Source of the DNA: Actinomycetota bacterium
Lineage (GTDB): Bacteria; Actinomycetota; Thermoleophilia; Gaiellales; Gaiellaceae
DNA: 14,728 nucleotides
Assembly: GCA_005883365.1 (NCBI GenBank)
Contig: VAXA01000063.1
Coordinates: 1 to 14,728 of the forward strand
Reading direction: 5' to 3'
Positions 13,940 to 14,728 of the stretch are shown piece after piece (the stretch's first letter is position 1; every line of letters starts with the position of its first letter). The position numbers and the translations under genes are program-made. The notes below the pieces were generated by a model. That model saw nothing but the letters and a program-made list of their open reading frames with translations. It ran no database searches and was not told the DNA's origin.

Positions 13940-14173
13940 GTGCTTGCTTCGCCTGTCACCTCGCGTACCTGAGCGATCGACCACGCCGAGCGTGTCTCGG
14001 TCGCGCTGAGAAGCCAGGAACTGCAGCGCCAGTGGCGCGAAGCCGACGAGGTCGCCGGGCGGCAGAGGTTCCGGCGCTGGTTGCTAGTCAGACGAAAAGC
14101 CGAAGAGCGGCAGGCACGTCGCGAGCCCCTTGATTTCGACCGCGAGCGGCGGCTGCCAGTCCTCTCGCCGTAG
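13940..14173 (+). pseudogene. Possible small basic protein gene interrupted by one TGA
   Basis: The frame from GTG 13940 to TAG 14173 would give 77 residues, broken only by TGA at codon 11 (13970-13972). After it the frame reads AIDHAERVSVALRSQELQRQW and continues with many Arg, Gln and Glu residues (EADEVAGRQRFRRWLLVRRKAEERQ). This is plausible as a small, basic, helical protein. Third positions of the codons after the TGA are about 85% G or C, as expected for coding in this genome. No start codon lies in frame after the TGA before the helical part, so as it stands the product should not be made. The last 90 nt overlap the 3' end of the opposite acetyltransferase gene. I do not recognise a family. 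Chance openness in GC-rich DNA, partly forced by the antisense gene, is a real alternative. Confidence 0.3.
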
Positions 14174-14713
14174 CTCGACGTCCGTGTGCGGTGTATCGAC
14201 GCCCCGCGGCTGGACCGTTCCGCGCCCGATGATCCGATAGCCGAGCTTCTCCGAGACCCGCAGCGAGGCGTCGTTGCCGTCGATCGCGCCGGAGCGCGCC
14301 AGCTCGGCGCCCAGACCGCGGAACGCGAGCTCGAGCACCGCCGTCCGCATCTCTGTCCCAACGCCGCGCCGCTGAAAGCGTTGTCCCAGCCAGGAGCCGG
14401 TTCCCACCGTGCGCGTCTTCGCGAAGCTCGTGCTCTCGATGGCCTGGACGCCGACCGGCTCGTCCTCCAGCCAGACCCCTAGCTCGAGGTGCCACGCGTC
14501 ACGACTCCACTGTCGCCGGCGCATCTCGTGGTAGTCGAGGAACTCCGCCAGCTCGGCGTCGTCCGTCCATGCCACCGTGAACGGCATGAATTCCGGCGGA
14601 TGGATCCCCTGGAGCGCGACTTCGCGCAGCGCCTCGAGCTCCTCACGTGTCGGCAAGCGCAGCTCGAGCCGCGGCGTCCGCAGCCGGAGACCGAAGAGCG
14701 GCGAGACATCCAT
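14084..14713 (-). CDS. GNAT family N-acetyltransferase, RimJ/RimL-like
   Basis: This is a GNAT acetyltransferase of 209 aa in the RimJ/RimL-like (Acetyltransf_3) group. Seen: LRTPRLELRLPTREELEALREVA, the usual opening of the group, GVWLEDEPVGVQAIESTSFAKTRTVGTGSWLG on the central strands, the acetyl-CoA loop QRFQRRGVGTEMRTAVLELAF, then GNDASLRVSEKLGYRIIGRG, the classic ASxxVxEKLGF-type end motif with SLRVSEKLGY. A short tail follows. ATG 14713 is supported by GGAGAAG on this strand at the very end of the window (14722-14728), 8 nt upstream, so the gene is complete. RimJ and RimL acetylate ribosomal-protein N-termini, but most such homologues act on unrelated small molecules; the substrate is open. 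Confidence 0.92.
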   Translation of the reverse strand: MDVSPLFGLRLRTPRLELRLPTREELEALREVALQGIHPPEFMPFTVAWTDDAELAEFLDYHEMRRRQWSRDAWHLELGVWLEDEPVGVQAIESTSFAKTRTVGTGSWLGQRFQRRGVGTEMRTAVLELAFRGLGAELARSGAIDGNDASLRVSEKLGYRIIGRGTVQPRGVDTPHTDVELRREDWQPPLAVEIKGLATCLPLFGFSSD

Positions 14714-14721
14714 CAGCCGAG

Positions 14722-14728
14722 CTTCTCC
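14722..14728 (-). promoter_or_regulatory. Ribosome binding site of the RimL-like gene
   Basis: GGAGAAG on the - strand lies 8 nt before ATG 14713. It confirms the start and that the gene is not cut by the window. Confidence 0.6.

Noticed and set aside
13940..14173. Selenoprotein with TGA as selenocysteine
   Set aside because: The TGA is at codon 11 with no obvious SECIS-like hairpin directly after it, and no redox-type motif surrounds it.

Overview
This GC-rich window (roughly 70% G+C by eye) has dense, often overlapping genes, GTG starts, a tRNA without an encoded CCA, and several apparently leaderless promoters (TAnnnT about 7 nt before a start codon). These traits suggest a high-GC actinobacterium, perhaps a deep-branching Thermoleophilia-like lineage. 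That placement is an inference from style, not from a marker gene. Almost every gene is a recognisable housekeeping or accessory family. I found no defence system, CRISPR array, prophage or insertion sequence.

Layout. (1) 1-4127, + strand: a tightly packed tetrapyrrole run, hemA (5' end cut by the window) - hemC - hemD, followed without a gap by an S-adenosylmethionine hydrolase (DUF62) and a class I methyltransferase. From hemC onward each gene overlaps the next by 4-23 nt, so they are probably one operon. A long inverted repeat at 4178-4215 separates this run from the convergent purine permease. (2) 4226-5716, - strand: an AzgA-type NCS2 nucleobase permease with a 5' leader of about 200 nt that can form hairpins. 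(3) 5946-6018, - strand: tRNA-Phe(GAA), divergent from an arginase (6081-6995, +). (4) 6994-7512, +: the remains of a macro-domain (ADP-ribose binding) gene. Its N-terminal half is replaced by a palindromic, REP-like repeat, and its 3' end overlaps convergent rarA. (5) 7461-8729, -: rarA/mgsA AAA+ ATPase, divergent from (6) an operon-like + strand pair of a methyltransferase and an M20 metallopeptidase whose usual catalytic Glu is Ala. (7) 10889-13297, +: DUF1385 membrane protein - nicotinate phosphoribosyltransferase - GNAT acetyltransferase, all overlapping. (8) 13310-13906, +: a secreted protein of unknown function. (9) 13940-14173, +: a possible small leaderless gene interrupted by one in-frame TGA. 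(10) 14084-14713, -: a RimJ/RimL-like GNAT acetyltransferase.

The most interesting observations are the macro-domain gene broken by a structured repeat, the Glu-to-Ala change in the M20 active site, the interrupted small ORF at 13940, and the recurrent leaderless promoter pattern, including overlapping divergent -10 boxes between rarA and the methyltransferase. None amounts to a clear new biological system. The window is mostly ordinary chromosome with some unusual details.
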